In this document: positions 8,744 through 17,615 of the stretch, piece by piece
Position numbering within the stretch: position 1 is the stretch's first letter
Layout: the number at the start of each line of letters is the position of its first letter
Assembly: GCA_965223585.1 (NCBI GenBank)
Contig: CBDCWW010000014.1
Coordinates: forward strand, 186,001-250,000
Length of the DNA: 64,000 nt
Source: CBDCVN01 sp965223585
GTDB taxonomy: Bacteria; Deinococcota; Deinococci; Deinococcales; Trueperaceae
Direction: 5' to 3'
Notes under the pieces: generated by a model
Databases searched by the model: none
The model's input: the letters and a program-made list of their open reading frames with translations, nothing else
What the model was told of the DNA's origin: nothing
Made by a program: the position numbers and the translations under genes

Positions 8744-9349
8744 TCATTTCCACCAACGAATTTTACATTCAGGGAATGCCTCGGGAGCAATTTCTTCATC
8801 CTCACTAAAAACAAAAGTTTGGCGGTAACGAGCAAAAATCGGTTCTGGTTGGCGGTGAACTTCTAGGTAAATTTGAGCTATGTTCACTATCCAAAATTCA
8901 GGAATTCCTGCTTCTGCACATAGTGGCAGTTTTAGGTTCCTATCAGAATTTAAGGTAGTATCAGATATTTCAATCCATAACAAGACATCATCAAATGTGG
9001 GTAAGCGATCAAAATACTGATCTCCCGGGGGTTTTAAAATTACTATATCTGGTTGTGGCTCATTATTTGGGGGTAGTTGGACTGGAGATTGAGTATAAAC
9101 CTTGGCTGAATTTTGCAAACAAGAAATGAGGCGCTCAGCTATTACTTGAACTATGTAAGCGTGTTTAGAACCAATTGGCATCAACTCGTAAATAATGCCT
9201 TGCAAAAGCTCATAGCGTTTTTCAGGCGAGAGGATTTTGTGCTCGAGCATCTTATAGTATTGCTCAATACTAAGCTCTGGATAACGCCAATTTCTGGCTA
9301 ATATTGGCTGATGTTTAGCAAGTGGTTCAGAATGCTCACTAATGTCCAT
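8744..9349 (-). CDS. Uma2 family (DUF820) PD-(D/E)XK endonuclease-like protein
   Basis: A 201-residue Uma2-family protein. Recognisable blocks are SIEQYYKMLEHKILSPEKRY, ELLQGIIYELMPIGSKHAYI, PQPDIVILK (catalytic Asp strand of the nuclease fold) and VLLWIEISDTTLNSDRNLKL (E-x-S with downstream D/K), then AGIPEFWIVNI. These proteins have a restriction-endonuclease-like fold; their cellular role is not established, and they are very abundant in Cyanobacteria, Chloroflexi and Deinococci. It stands alone, divergent from the HMG-CoA reductase gene 44 bp away. Confidence 0.85.
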   Translation of the reverse strand: MDISEHSEPLAKHQPILARNWRYPELSIEQYYKMLEHKILSPEKRYELLQGIIYELMPIGSKHAYIVQVIAERLISCLQNSAKVYTQSPVQLPPNNEPQPDIVILKPPGDQYFDRLPTFDDVLLWIEISDTTLNSDRNLKLPLCAEAGIPEFWIVNIAQIYLEVHRQPEPIFARYRQTFVFSEDEEIAPEAFPECKIRWWK

Positions 9350-9393
9350 AATTGTTATTATACTGAAAACGAGTTAGAAATGGACATTTAATC

Positions 9394-10683
9394 ATGCCAG
9401 CAAACCGCGAAAAAACTCAAAATATTATAAAGCGTTTATCAAGCAGTGTCCCTATTGAAGATGTAGCAAAGCGTCTTGCCCCAAAAACCAATAAGTCAAA
9501 ACCTCGCTTGCGCCACAATAAAAATTTCGATAAAGACTTTATCCTGAAAAATTGGGGAATTCTAAAAGAGAATACAGAACTTACTAAAGAAGATGAGCAA
9601 ATTATAGCTGACTCAGATTCACTAGCACATATAGAGCAATATTCAAACAATATCGAAAACTGTGTGGGAACTGTAAAGCTTCCCGTCGGTGTAGCTGGGC
9701 CACTTAGAATTAATGGCCTATTTGCACAGGATGATTATTATCTTCCTTTAGCCACAACTGAGGCTGCTTTAGTAGCTTCATATAGTAGGGGGGCTGCACT
9801 TATTACTAGTGCAGGTGGATGCACCACCATGATCCTGAATGACGGAATTACTCGCTCACCGGGATTTGTTTTCAAAAACCTTCTAGAAGTTAGCCAGTTT
9901 ATCCTATGGGTTAACAAACAGTTCGATAAATTTTACGAGGTTGCCAGCTCAACTACCAGTCACGGTGAATTAGTTGATATGCGAACCACTGTAGAAGGCA
10001 ACCATGTATATTTAAACTTCGACTTTTATACTGGTGATGCCTCTGGTCAAAATATGGCTACCATAGCCACAGAAGCTATTCTAAAGTACCTTGTTGATAA
10101 TATGCCTATTAAGGCTAGCTACTCTTTTGTAGAGGCCAATTTTTCTGGCGATAAAAAGGCTTCTGCATTGTCCTATTTATCTGTAAGAGGTAAAAAGGTT
10201 ACTGCCGAGGTATCTTTATCAAAAGATTTACTAAGGAGGTATTTGCACACCAACCCGGAAGCAATGGCTGATTACTGGCGTTTAGCAGCATTGGGCGGTG
10301 TGATGAGTGGGACTATGGGCGTGCAGGCTCATTATGCCAATGGTTTAACTGCACTCTACTTGGCAACAGGCCAAGATGTTGCTTGTGTATCTGAATCTAG
10401 TGTGGGCATTACTCGTTTAGAAATTACCCAAGATGGGGATTTATATGCCTCGGTGACATTGCCAAATGTGGTGGTTGGAACAGTTGGTGGAGGCACTAAA
10501 CTTCCCTCTCAAACAGTTGGGTTAAAAATGCTTGGCTTGCAAGGTGCAGATAAGGTGTATGCCTTTGCTGAAGTGTGTGCTGGACTGTGCTTGGCAGGGG
10601 AGCTCTCTATTATGGGGTCAATGTGTGCAGGTGATTTTGCCTCAGCGCATGAGCGTTTAGCTCGAGGAACAAGAAAGTCCTAG
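9394..10683 (+). CDS. Hydroxymethylglutaryl-CoA reductase, class I-like
   Basis: A 429-residue soluble HMG-CoA reductase catalytic domain with no membrane segments. It carries ENCVGTVKLPVGVAGPL, the catalytic Glu in LATTEAALVASYSRGA, TGDASGQNM, the catalytic Lys in FSGDKKASAL, the catalytic Asp in ATGQDVACVSESSVG, TVGGGTKLPSQ, and the C-terminal His in DFASAHERLARG. All four residues needed for NADPH-dependent reduction of HMG-CoA to mevalonate are therefore present. The ENxxG/TTEG-type motifs match class I (eukaryote/archaea/some bacteria) rather than the Pseudomonas class II enzyme. No other mevalonate gene lies nearby. UbiA at 19634 is an isoprenoid enzyme but 9 kb away. Confidence 0.88.
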   Translation: MPANREKTQNIIKRLSSSVPIEDVAKRLAPKTNKSKPRLRHNKNFDKDFILKNWGILKENTELTKEDEQIIADSDSLAHIEQYSNNIENCVGTVKLPVGVAGPLRINGLFAQDDYYLPLATTEAALVASYSRGAALITSAGGCTTMILNDGITRSPGFVFKNLLEVSQFILWVNKQFDKFYEVASSTTSHGELVDMRTTVEGNHVYLNFDFYTGDASGQNMATIATEAILKYLVDNMPIKASYSFVEANFSGDKKASALSYLSVRGKKVTAEVSLSKDLLRRYLHTNPEAMADYWRLAALGGVMSGTMGVQAHYANGLTALYLATGQDVACVSESSVGITRLEITQDGDLYASVTLPNVVVGTVGGGTKLPSQTVGLKMLGLQGADKVYAFAEVCAGLCLAGELSIMGSMCAGDFASAHERLARGTRKS

Positions 10684-10692
10684 AGTATTCTA

Positions 10693-13275
10693 TTACCTGT
10701 CCCCTAAACGATAGAACGTAATTGGTTGGTTTTCTACCGCTACTAGAACATCAATTTTGTCGTGATCGTACCTTACACGAAAATTTTCTGGAGGAGTACT
10801 AGTGTATTTAACATGCTGCCCTTCTGGCATTAACACCTCAAACTCCTTTTGTTTAGGAAAAAACTGTAAGGTTCGTTTTATGGCATCAGTAATACTTAAA
10901 CTGATATCATCTTCCTTTTCTTCAGCAGTTAAATCTTCAAGCTTATAAACTGGCACTAAGGTATTTACCTGCAAAGTCTCTATAGAGTCCTGCTCTGCAT
11001 CAGACAAAGCCCTTAAATATACTGCTGAAGCTGGCTTACTATCAGGACGGAAAATAATAATAGGCTGACCAATTTTTTCTGCTATGGCAAGTTGCTTTTG
11101 TTCATTTTGTTGAGCAAGCTCCCGACCACTGTCTGCTACTATTAATGAGCATTGAGGAGAGTAAGCTAATTCCACCCCTTCATCAGCAAGCACTCGAATA
11201 GATTCACAATTTAGATTTCTATTTTTAAGAGTATCGTGTGCTAAGAAAATATTTCTTAGGTGCTGCACTACTGCCCGAGATAAAAGTAAGGTATGAACTT
11301 TAGGTTGTTCATCGACGTACTTTTGCAAGTACTCGAGTTCATTAGTAGGAATAAAAAAGTATCCTTGCCCAGTTTGCAGTAAAAATATGTTGACACCCCA
11401 TTTTTCACGTTGCTGGAAAAGTTGTTCATTAGAAGGAATGTTTTTCCAAGTGACCATAGAAGAAACGTTAATTTTTAAGCTCGAGTCAGTGCTTGCCTCA
11501 AATTGAACACTGCGATTATTAGACTGAATGAAGAGTTTATCTTGCTTTACAAAGGGCCAATTGAAAATATTGTGGGCAACATTACTAGCATGGTTCAACC
11601 AATGGGCTCCAGTCCTGCCTACATCTAAGGAGTCAATTTCTGCAAAGCCTCCTCCTGAGTGAGTACCACTAGACCTTAATACTGCCGTGTCAACCCAATA
11701 GCTCGAGTTTTCTGTCAATAAATTTTTAAGCTGAGGTAAAGAACCAGCTATGTAGGGACCATTATCTATGTGAACTACCACATAGGGGGTTATTTTTACT
11801 TTATGATGTACAGCTGCTTGTTGCAAAATAAAATCGTCTTCAAACTTTTCAGCACTCCACAAAAAACTATCTGTAGAAAGCCCCACTAAAGCACCTTGAT
11901 TATTGACTATTTTACGGTCTTTAGCTTCAGGACCTATAAACATCTTAAAAACAGGCTGATTTTGAGGAAGGCGATTATTAACTATATCCTCTACAATTAT
12001 GGTGTAGTTTGCCTTGTAGTCTTGGGTATTGCTTCTTGGCTCGAGTTTTGCTAGAGCTGTTGCTGCTATAATAAAATAATTTTGGTTATTAGGATTAATC
12101 TGGTTTCTCTGCGACCAAGGAATTGTTTGGTAGCCTTGGTTAGGTATCCAATATTTAATTAAATTTGTATTTTGCTTTAGAGCTTCTGCTACTAAAGTTT
12201 GGTCGGGGTCACCAATTGGGTTTATTGTTGGTGGTATGGAGTTATTGTTGTTGATAGTTGCGGCATCAGCTGACAAGAAAGATGGTTTAGGACGAAGCCT
12301 TACATTTTGATTACTATTAACCTGAGCATCGCTAATCTGTCCAGCTACTGCAACCCCAGAAACAGGTTCTAAAAAGAAGAGAGCTACTATAAAACTGCGT
12401 TGAATTTCTTCGTTGGCACCATCTAATAAACCAATAAAAGCATTAAAAAAGGGTTGTTTTTGTACCTCTTCCCAAAAAGGATCTTGGTTAACCCAATGAG
12501 TATTTGACGTTGGGGTAGAAAAATCCTTGCTAGCAGTACCTTGACCCAATAAGGCATTTAAATCAGACACTAGTACATTTTCTATATGTAATTGATAATC
12601 TTTAGCTAGTGGGTTACCAGCAATTAACCAAGCCAACTGAATAGTCTGTGGTGAATTCACTACTGCTGCATACTCTTCTATCCAAATTTCAGCAACCTCA
12701 GGGGGTGCTCCCATTTTTTGCAACATAGCAGCAAGTGTTAACTCTACTTCAATAGGCTTGCGATAAATCCTAGCTCTGTTTCCAGTTATCTGAACCCCGT
12801 ACTGATAATTCAACCTGTCAAGATAAGGTACTTTTTCAAAAACATCTTCAATGTAGTCATTGTAATCAAGGAGTACTGATTCATAAAATTCGTTGCTGAT
12901 AAACCCCTCAGGTGTATTATTGTGGCTAATGATAATTGGTTGCGCAAAACCTACTACGCCTATGCCTCCGGGAGTTACTCCCGTTTGCAGTATGGGCGTG
13001 CTAGAAGTCATAAAGCGCGCCTCAGCTTCAGGTAGTAAGCCTATATTGTTAGTTGGAGAGAGCCAAGAGCCCCAAGTTTTTGCTCCTCCTAGTAAATAGA
13101 GCAAAGCAGTTTCAAGAACATCATATTCTTGGGAGGGGTGGGTTTGCTCGAGTGAATTTAAAGTTGCACTCTCAAAATCAACTAGTGAACCATCTTTATT
13201 GTAAATTTGTGAAAAGGCTGCCCCTAAAATAATTACCACAGAGTAAAAAAGGATTACTTTTGTCAAGATAACCAA
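10693..13275 (-). CDS. Large exported protein of unknown function (860 aa)
   Basis: The protein starts MVILTKVILFYSVVIILGAA, a hydrophobic signal or anchor segment, and the rest is hydrophilic and Asn/Gln-rich. I recognise no family. Visible features are an Asn-rich linker near residue 325 (INNNNSIPPTINPIGDP), an NWPFVKQDK region near 590, and two Cys about 20 residues apart near 710. One stretch, THSGGGFAEIDSLDVGRTGA followed by HWLNHASNVAHNIF, is rich in His and Gly and could be a metal or active site, but this is speculation. It is convergent with the HMG-CoA reductase, 9 bp between stops, and contains five CTCGAG sites. It appears intact. Confidence 0.7.
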   Translation of the reverse strand: MVILTKVILFYSVVIILGAAFSQIYNKDGSLVDFESATLNSLEQTHPSQEYDVLETALLYLLGGAKTWGSWLSPTNNIGLLPEAEARFMTSSTPILQTGVTPGGIGVVGFAQPIIISHNNTPEGFISNEFYESVLLDYNDYIEDVFEKVPYLDRLNYQYGVQITGNRARIYRKPIEVELTLAAMLQKMGAPPEVAEIWIEEYAAVVNSPQTIQLAWLIAGNPLAKDYQLHIENVLVSDLNALLGQGTASKDFSTPTSNTHWVNQDPFWEEVQKQPFFNAFIGLLDGANEEIQRSFIVALFFLEPVSGVAVAGQISDAQVNSNQNVRLRPKPSFLSADAATINNNNSIPPTINPIGDPDQTLVAEALKQNTNLIKYWIPNQGYQTIPWSQRNQINPNNQNYFIIAATALAKLEPRSNTQDYKANYTIIVEDIVNNRLPQNQPVFKMFIGPEAKDRKIVNNQGALVGLSTDSFLWSAEKFEDDFILQQAAVHHKVKITPYVVVHIDNGPYIAGSLPQLKNLLTENSSYWVDTAVLRSSGTHSGGGFAEIDSLDVGRTGAHWLNHASNVAHNIFNWPFVKQDKLFIQSNNRSVQFEASTDSSLKINVSSMVTWKNIPSNEQLFQQREKWGVNIFLLQTGQGYFFIPTNELEYLQKYVDEQPKVHTLLLSRAVVQHLRNIFLAHDTLKNRNLNCESIRVLADEGVELAYSPQCSLIVADSGRELAQQNEQKQLAIAEKIGQPIIIFRPDSKPASAVYLRALSDAEQDSIETLQVNTLVPVYKLEDLTAEEKEDDISLSITDAIKRTLQFFPKQKEFEVLMPEGQHVKYTSTPPENFRVRYDHDKIDVLVAVENQPITFYRLGDR

Positions 13276-13590
13276 TCCAATCTTTATGAGGCATAAACTC
13301 TATTGGTGGCTGCAAACCACTTTTGGTATGAGGTTAACAGCTAGGTAAGTTTGAGGTTAATTAACCTGCTAAATGCTTGGCCATTTTATCACAATTAAGA
13401 CTTATACTGTATGCGATTTTGCTTACAAAAGTACCACAATCCTCGTACAAATTGATGAAATATTGTAACAGTTCCGTAAAACTTTGGATAAATAATGGGG
13501 TAATGTATTGTTCTTAAAGGTTACCTTTCTAAAAACTTGTTTTACATGTTTGCAATGATTACTTAGCTCGTTTTGTTTGTTACCTAGTTT

Positions 13591-13661
13591 AATCCCCCTT
13601 AGCCCTCCTTATTAAAGGGGAATATGGAAAGTCTCCCTTAACAAGGGGGATTTAGGGGATT
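13591..13661. repeat. Large imperfect palindrome with CCCCTT/AAGGGG arms
   Basis: Two 30-base arms, beginning AATCCCCCTTAGCCCTCC and ending GGGGGATTTAGGGGATT, are imperfect inverted copies of each other, and each arm contains its own CTTATTAAAGG or CCTTAACAAGG palindrome. The region can form one long hairpin or two small ones. It resembles palindromic intergenic MITE-like repeats of the AATCCCCCTAAATCCCCCTT type known in several bacterial groups. It lies in the 590-bp spacer 13276-13866, which otherwise shows no gene. Confidence 0.6.
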
Positions 13662-13806
13662 TGCTTTCTGTAACTCAACCTCATTAAATTTTGCGCTGTA
13701 ATACTATAAAATGTCCATAAAAAGCTCTCTTTGTGAAACCTTGGAGATTTTGAAAACCTCTATGGTGATTGGCACAATCTATGGAAGCACAAAAACCCCT
13801 CCCCAA

Positions 13807-13837
13807 ACAAAAAGGTTAGAGTAAAAAAACCTAACCT
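13807..13837 (-). terminator. Rho-independent terminator of the carbonic anhydrase gene
   Basis: On the minus strand AGGTTAG-loop-CTAACCT (7-bp stem, 11-base loop) is followed by TTTTTG, 30 bases past the carbonic anhydrase stop. Position and U-run fit an intrinsic terminator. Confidence 0.55.
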
Positions 13838-13866
13838 CATTTTAGCCTTTCTGAATGATATATTAC

Positions 13867-14622
13867 TTACCTACCATCAAAGTGAATCTCACGTTCATTT
13901 AGGGATTGTAAGGGTCGGTTATTATTGTGTAGAACTTCACCAAGAGCATCAAGTTGCTCACGTGACATACTAATGGGCTCAGCTATTACATTCCAATTAA
14001 CCCCTTCACTACATGGTGGTGTAGTTAGTGAACCTTCATAGCGGTACACTTGTTTATTGGCAGGCATTAAATCTTCAGCACTAACTGAAGCCTCAATAGA
14101 AAGTTCATCCCCTGCATTCTCAGGCAAATTGGCAATAACATCTTTAAAAGCTGAATTTTCTTCACCTTCATAAATCATGATTCCAATAACTGCTAATTCT
14201 GTTTTTCCATCATTTGTTTTATGCCCATGAACAAAATGAACTTCAGCGTCTGCTAACTCACCGTCTATAGCGTGTTCACTAGGTGCGTGAAAGTGAAATT
14301 GTAGTAACTGATACTCTCTATCACCTATTGTTACACTACTACCACTATCATAATTAACCTGTACTGTATGACCATTATTCAGAATGTTTAGAGCACTAGA
14401 TGAATAATTAAACTCTATATCAGCTATATCACTTACTAAAACACTATTTATATAAATAGGGGATTGTTCTGTACCTTCTCCACAAAGTGCATAATCTTCT
14501 TTAAGTGTTCCCCAATTATCAGGGCCTGTTTCTCCTTCATAACTCCATGAAGAACCTTCAGCAGCCAAACCTACAAAAAAAGCTCCAGAAACAATAAAAA
14601 CAACAAAAAACTGCCTCAACAT
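13867..14622 (-). CDS. Alpha-class carbonic anhydrase, exported
   Basis: A 251-residue alpha-carbonic anhydrase that hydrates CO2 to bicarbonate in the periplasm or outside the cell. It has a signal peptide (FFVVFIVSGAFFVGLAAEG), WSYEGETGPDNWG and EQSPIYI at the start. The zinc ligands lie in QFHFHAPSEH (two His) and DAEVHFVHGH (third His), and YRYEGSLTTPPCSEGVNW forms the TTPPC substrate pocket. Two Cys (CGEG near 47, PPCSEG near 208) could form the usual disulfide. The length is normal for bacterial members and all key residues are present. It is monocistronic with a terminator downstream. Confidence 0.95.
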   Translation of the reverse strand: MLRQFFVVFIVSGAFFVGLAAEGSSWSYEGETGPDNWGTLKEDYALCGEGTEQSPIYINSVLVSDIADIEFNYSSSALNILNNGHTVQVNYDSGSSVTIGDREYQLLQFHFHAPSEHAIDGELADAEVHFVHGHKTNDGKTELAVIGIMIYEGEENSAFKDVIANLPENAGDELSIEASVSAEDLMPANKQVYRYEGSLTTPPCSEGVNWNVIAEPISMSREQLDALGEVLHNNNRPLQSLNEREIHFDGR

Positions 14623-14770
14623 AATATTTATTCCTTCCTAAAATTTATATTTAGTCTAATAATTGTTAGTCTTTTAACAATATATCTTGCTAGAAATTCT
14701 GAGACAACAAAGTACAAATTATTTTTGCTTAACATCTAAGATATACTTTTGAGTTGTCTCCAATGAGGTT

Positions 14771-15070
14771 TTAAAAGGAAGGTGGGGCACGACTAAGCGT
14801 TGCAGGATTAGGTGTGTACTGTAATATCCTACCTACATCTAAAATGGGGACAATGAACACTAATGGGCAAAAAACACCTACTCTAGCTGCATTTGATGTT
14901 TTAGCTGTAAAGTCTTCAATATTTTGAACATCTTCGAAAATTTCTTCTAAATAAATAGAAGCAAAGTTATGCAAAGCTATAAAGTTTGTAGAAAGCAATG
15001 AAAAGGCAAATAACAAAACAAAAAATATATTTAAGTCTACTTTAAGAGTCAGTTTCAAAGGTGCTTTCAT
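14771..15070 (-). CDS. Small membrane protein of unknown function (about 99 aa)
   Basis: The open frame can start at 15103 but the internal Met at 15070 (MKAPLKLTLKVDLNIFFVLL) is a more natural start, giving a protein with a hydrophobic helix at residues about 12-32 and a second at about 70-86. No family is recognised. It may be a small membrane protein or a spurious frame. Confidence 0.4.
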   Translation of the reverse strand: MKAPLKLTLKVDLNIFFVLLFAFSLLSTNFIALHNFASIYLEEIFEDVQNIEDFTAKTSNAARVGVFCPLVFIVPILDVGRILQYTPNPATLSRAPPSF

Positions 15071-15172
15071 AAAATTCTGTTTATAGATTCTGGGGGCGTA
15101 CAAGCGCAGATTGAAGGAGCCCTTAATCCCTTATACCGTGTGACCCACCCGTTTTTTCTATGATCTTCTGAT

Positions 15173-15194
15173 GGAAAAGAAGTACTTCTTTTCC
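15173..15194. repeat. Perfect 22-bp palindrome flanked by GTGACCCAC repeats
   Basis: The half-site GGAAAAGAAGT is followed directly by its exact reverse complement, giving a loopless 22-bp palindrome. The 9-base word GTGACCCAC occurs on both sides, near 15139 and 15196, as a direct repeat. It lies just downstream (minus-strand sense) of the broken antitoxin gene. Confidence 0.6.
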
Positions 15195-15226
15195 CGTGAC
15201 CCACAGCGGTTCTATATCTTGTGTCA

Positions 15227-15459
15227 CTATGATAACCGTTCAAGGACTTTCTGACGCTTTTCTATAAAGGCATCCATCATTTTTTCAATCTCCGCACTTA
15301 CTTCAGGCTCCTTTAACCTCGCGTACTTCTTGCATTCTGTTGCAGAAATCAGGACAACACTCTCCCTTCCATTACTCGTGACAGCTACAGGTTCCCGTTG
15401 TGCAATTTCCTTGAAAGCCCCAAAGTTTTTTGAAATTCAGAAGCAGTGACAGCTTTCAT
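15227..15459 (-). pseudogene. Phd/YefM-type antitoxin, frameshifted
   Basis: The minus strand starts MKAVTASEFQK at 15459; one base is then missing in an A-run near 15430, and the next frame continues NFGAFKEIAQREPVAVTSNG, RESVVLISATECKKY and a C-terminal helix ending EKRQKVLERLS at 15227. The order (MKxVTASEFQKNFG..KE.A..EPV.VT.NGR...V.I) is the Phd/YefM fold that neutralises RelE/Doc/VapC toxins and represses its own promoter. The total length, 233 bases, is one short of a multiple of three, consistent with a single deletion. No toxin gene was recognised beside it. Confidence 0.75.
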
Positions 15460-15500
15460 TGATGCAGTCCTCTCTTCAGGTACAGTCTATAAAAACATTA

Positions 15501-15515
15501 TACGTAAATTACGTA
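15501..15515. promoter_or_regulatory. Candidate operator upstream of the antitoxin
   Basis: TACGTAAATTACGTA is palindromic apart from its central base and sits about 40 bp upstream of the antitoxin start. Phd/YefM proteins bind such short palindromes to autoregulate. A further partial half-site (CTACG) follows. Inferred from position only. Confidence 0.4.
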
Positions 15516-15722
15516 ATCTACGCAACTAAAACCTTCAAACCTCTACAAAACGGGTTCTGCCTTTTTAGATCATCACAAACCCTTATTGGTGCTGTGCTTC
15601 CATTAGGAAAAATCTCTGACATTTAGGATGAACCCTTGTTGTCAGGAAAACATTAACGCAATCTGTTACTTTGGACTCGCGGGGGCATTTGAATTACTAT
15701 CCTAAACTGTAAGCCCCTTACT

Positions 15723-16052
15723 CTACTGCTCTTCCTGTTTTTCTCTCAAGGTAAAGCCATGAGGATTCTCGTTTGTCGGCAAGGAGAGTTTTTTTATTTC
15801 CTCTCTATCACAAAAGAAGTCCTCACTATTGGTTGTAGTCAGCAAGTAATATGCTAATTCCGCCCCCTTGTGGCTTGGGGCGCATCGCCAATAATCTCCT
15901 TTTTCACCCTTTACATCATAAACAGGTTGGATTTTCCAAACTAGGTCACTGGAAATAAATTGACCTGTTCTGATGGGGTAGAAAGCGTCTTTTCCATATA
16001 CAAAAATAAACACATGTTTATTTTTGCACAAAGGAGCGGTAGTAGTGTACAC
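15723..16052 (-). CDS. Hypothetical protein (109 aa)
   Basis: A GTG-initiated frame, MYTTTAPLCKNKHVFIFVYG, with YDVKGEKGDYWRCAPSHKG and AELAYYLLTT in the middle and a charged C-terminus ending REKQEEQ. No family is recognised. It may be the C-terminal part of a larger degraded gene. The 470 bp to its right (16053-16524) show no convincing gene. Confidence 0.35.
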   Translation of the reverse strand: MYTTTAPLCKNKHVFIFVYGKDAFYPIRTGQFISSDLVWKIQPVYDVKGEKGDYWRCAPSHKGAELAYYLLTTTNSEDFFCDREEIKKLSLPTNENPHGFTLREKQEEQ

Positions 16053-16524
16053 ATTTCAGCACTTTTGAGGGTTATTTTTACTGGCACGTCCGTGTTACAC
16101 GTAATTAATTGTAATACCGTCTTGGTCTTGGTTAGGCTTTATTCTTGCAGGGAGTAAACCACAAACCCTCGTTTGCAATTTACACCCCTATTGAACAAAT
16201 GCTTCACCTCAATGGGTTATTCATATAAAGCACAACCACTGCCTGTGTTTATCCGTACAGACTACATTCATTGTTTAGTTTCTTCAACTTTTCCACAAAG
16301 CTAGCATGGGATTTCAATGGGATAAGCTACAATCGGGAACCTCCTTTTCAAAAGAAGTCCTCTACCCTTCAAAGTTTAATTTTATAATAGTTACGACAGA
16401 TAATACAAATAGTCATAATAAGTAATTTATAATTAACGATATTTCCCTATTATTTATTACAAGAATCTTAAAGAGTATTTAGCAAGCAATCTCGCTAATA
16501 TTCTAGGAAAGGTTAGTTATAATT

Positions 16525-17615
16525 TTGAGAATTTTAGTTGCTTTATTATTAATAGGTTTCCTTATAGGTTGCGAGGAGTCTGGGGATTCAATAAGATCAC
16601 ATAATCATGATCATGAAGTTACTACATCGGTTACAAAGGATGTACCCGCAAATGAACGAGCTAAAGGTTTGGTTTTTGATGGTCTTATTCCTGGTAAGCC
16701 TGGTGAACCTTGCGCAGGAATTTTTCAGCTCGACAATCCTGCTGCCGATCGAGTTCCTTTTTGTACTCATGGGCCTGACCCTGCACCCATAGGTGTGGAT
16801 GTGCGTGTAAGACAGGAGCCAAGTAGCCTAAGTGTTTCTAGTACAAATACTGTACCCTGTATAGGTGATGGGACTAGTGGCTACCGTGTACAGGCGATTT
16901 ATGCTCGAGCCTCTGATAAGCCAGACAATTATGCTGCTGTTGAACCTCTTATTAAGGGTTGGGCTGCTGAAGTATCACAAATCTTCTTAGATAGCGCTGC
17001 TGAGGTAGGTGGTGAGCGCCACGTTCCTTTTGTAACCGATGCTAACTGTGAACTAGTAGTAGATAATGTAGTGCTCTCTCCTACTGGTGATGACACTTTC
17101 AGCAATACAAGATCAGAGATGAGAGACCTTGGTTACAATAATAGTAATCGGAAGTATTTGATTTGGATGGACGCAAATGTTTACTGTGGTATTGGTACCC
17201 TTTACGGAGACGACCGCCCAGGACAGGAAAACTACAACAACACTAACAGTAGCTATTCTCGTACTGATAATGGTTGCTGGGGTAGCAATGGTGGTCCTGT
17301 TGCTGCCCATGAGCTTACACATAACCTTGGCGGTGTTCAACGCTCTGCTCCAAATGCCACACCCGGTTACCATTGTACTGATGAATATGACCGCATGTGC
17401 TATAAAGATGCTAGTGACGTAGTAATGGATTATAATGCTTGTCCGGGTAGAGATGGTCGTCTTTTAGACTGTAATCATGATGACTATTATCATCCTAATC
17501 CGCCTGCAAACTCTTATTTAGATACACACTGGAACACTGCCGACAGTCAATTTCTTGTTCAATCCTTAGTTACAAACAATCAGGCACCTACTGTATATGC
17601 TGGTCTTAGTAAAGA
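16525..17615 (+). pseudogene. Secreted zinc metalloprotease lipoprotein, 5' part (cut by IS)
   Basis: A TTG start gives MRILVALLLIGFLIGCEESG, a lipoprotein signal with lipobox LIGC. A His-rich HNHDHE follows, then a propeptide-like region, and the zinc motif AAHELTHNLGG near residue 263 (metzincin-type HExxHxxG; here HELTHNLG). CGIGTLYGDDRPG, CTDEYDRMCYKD and VVMDYNACPGRD follow, typical of secreted reprolysin-like bacterial proteases with paired Cys. The frame runs into the insertion at 17616 after YAGLSKD. Joined to the part at 18634 it gives a 548-residue protein (1647 bp), with a C-terminal Ig/PKD-like domain. It was functional-looking before the insertion. Confidence 0.8.
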
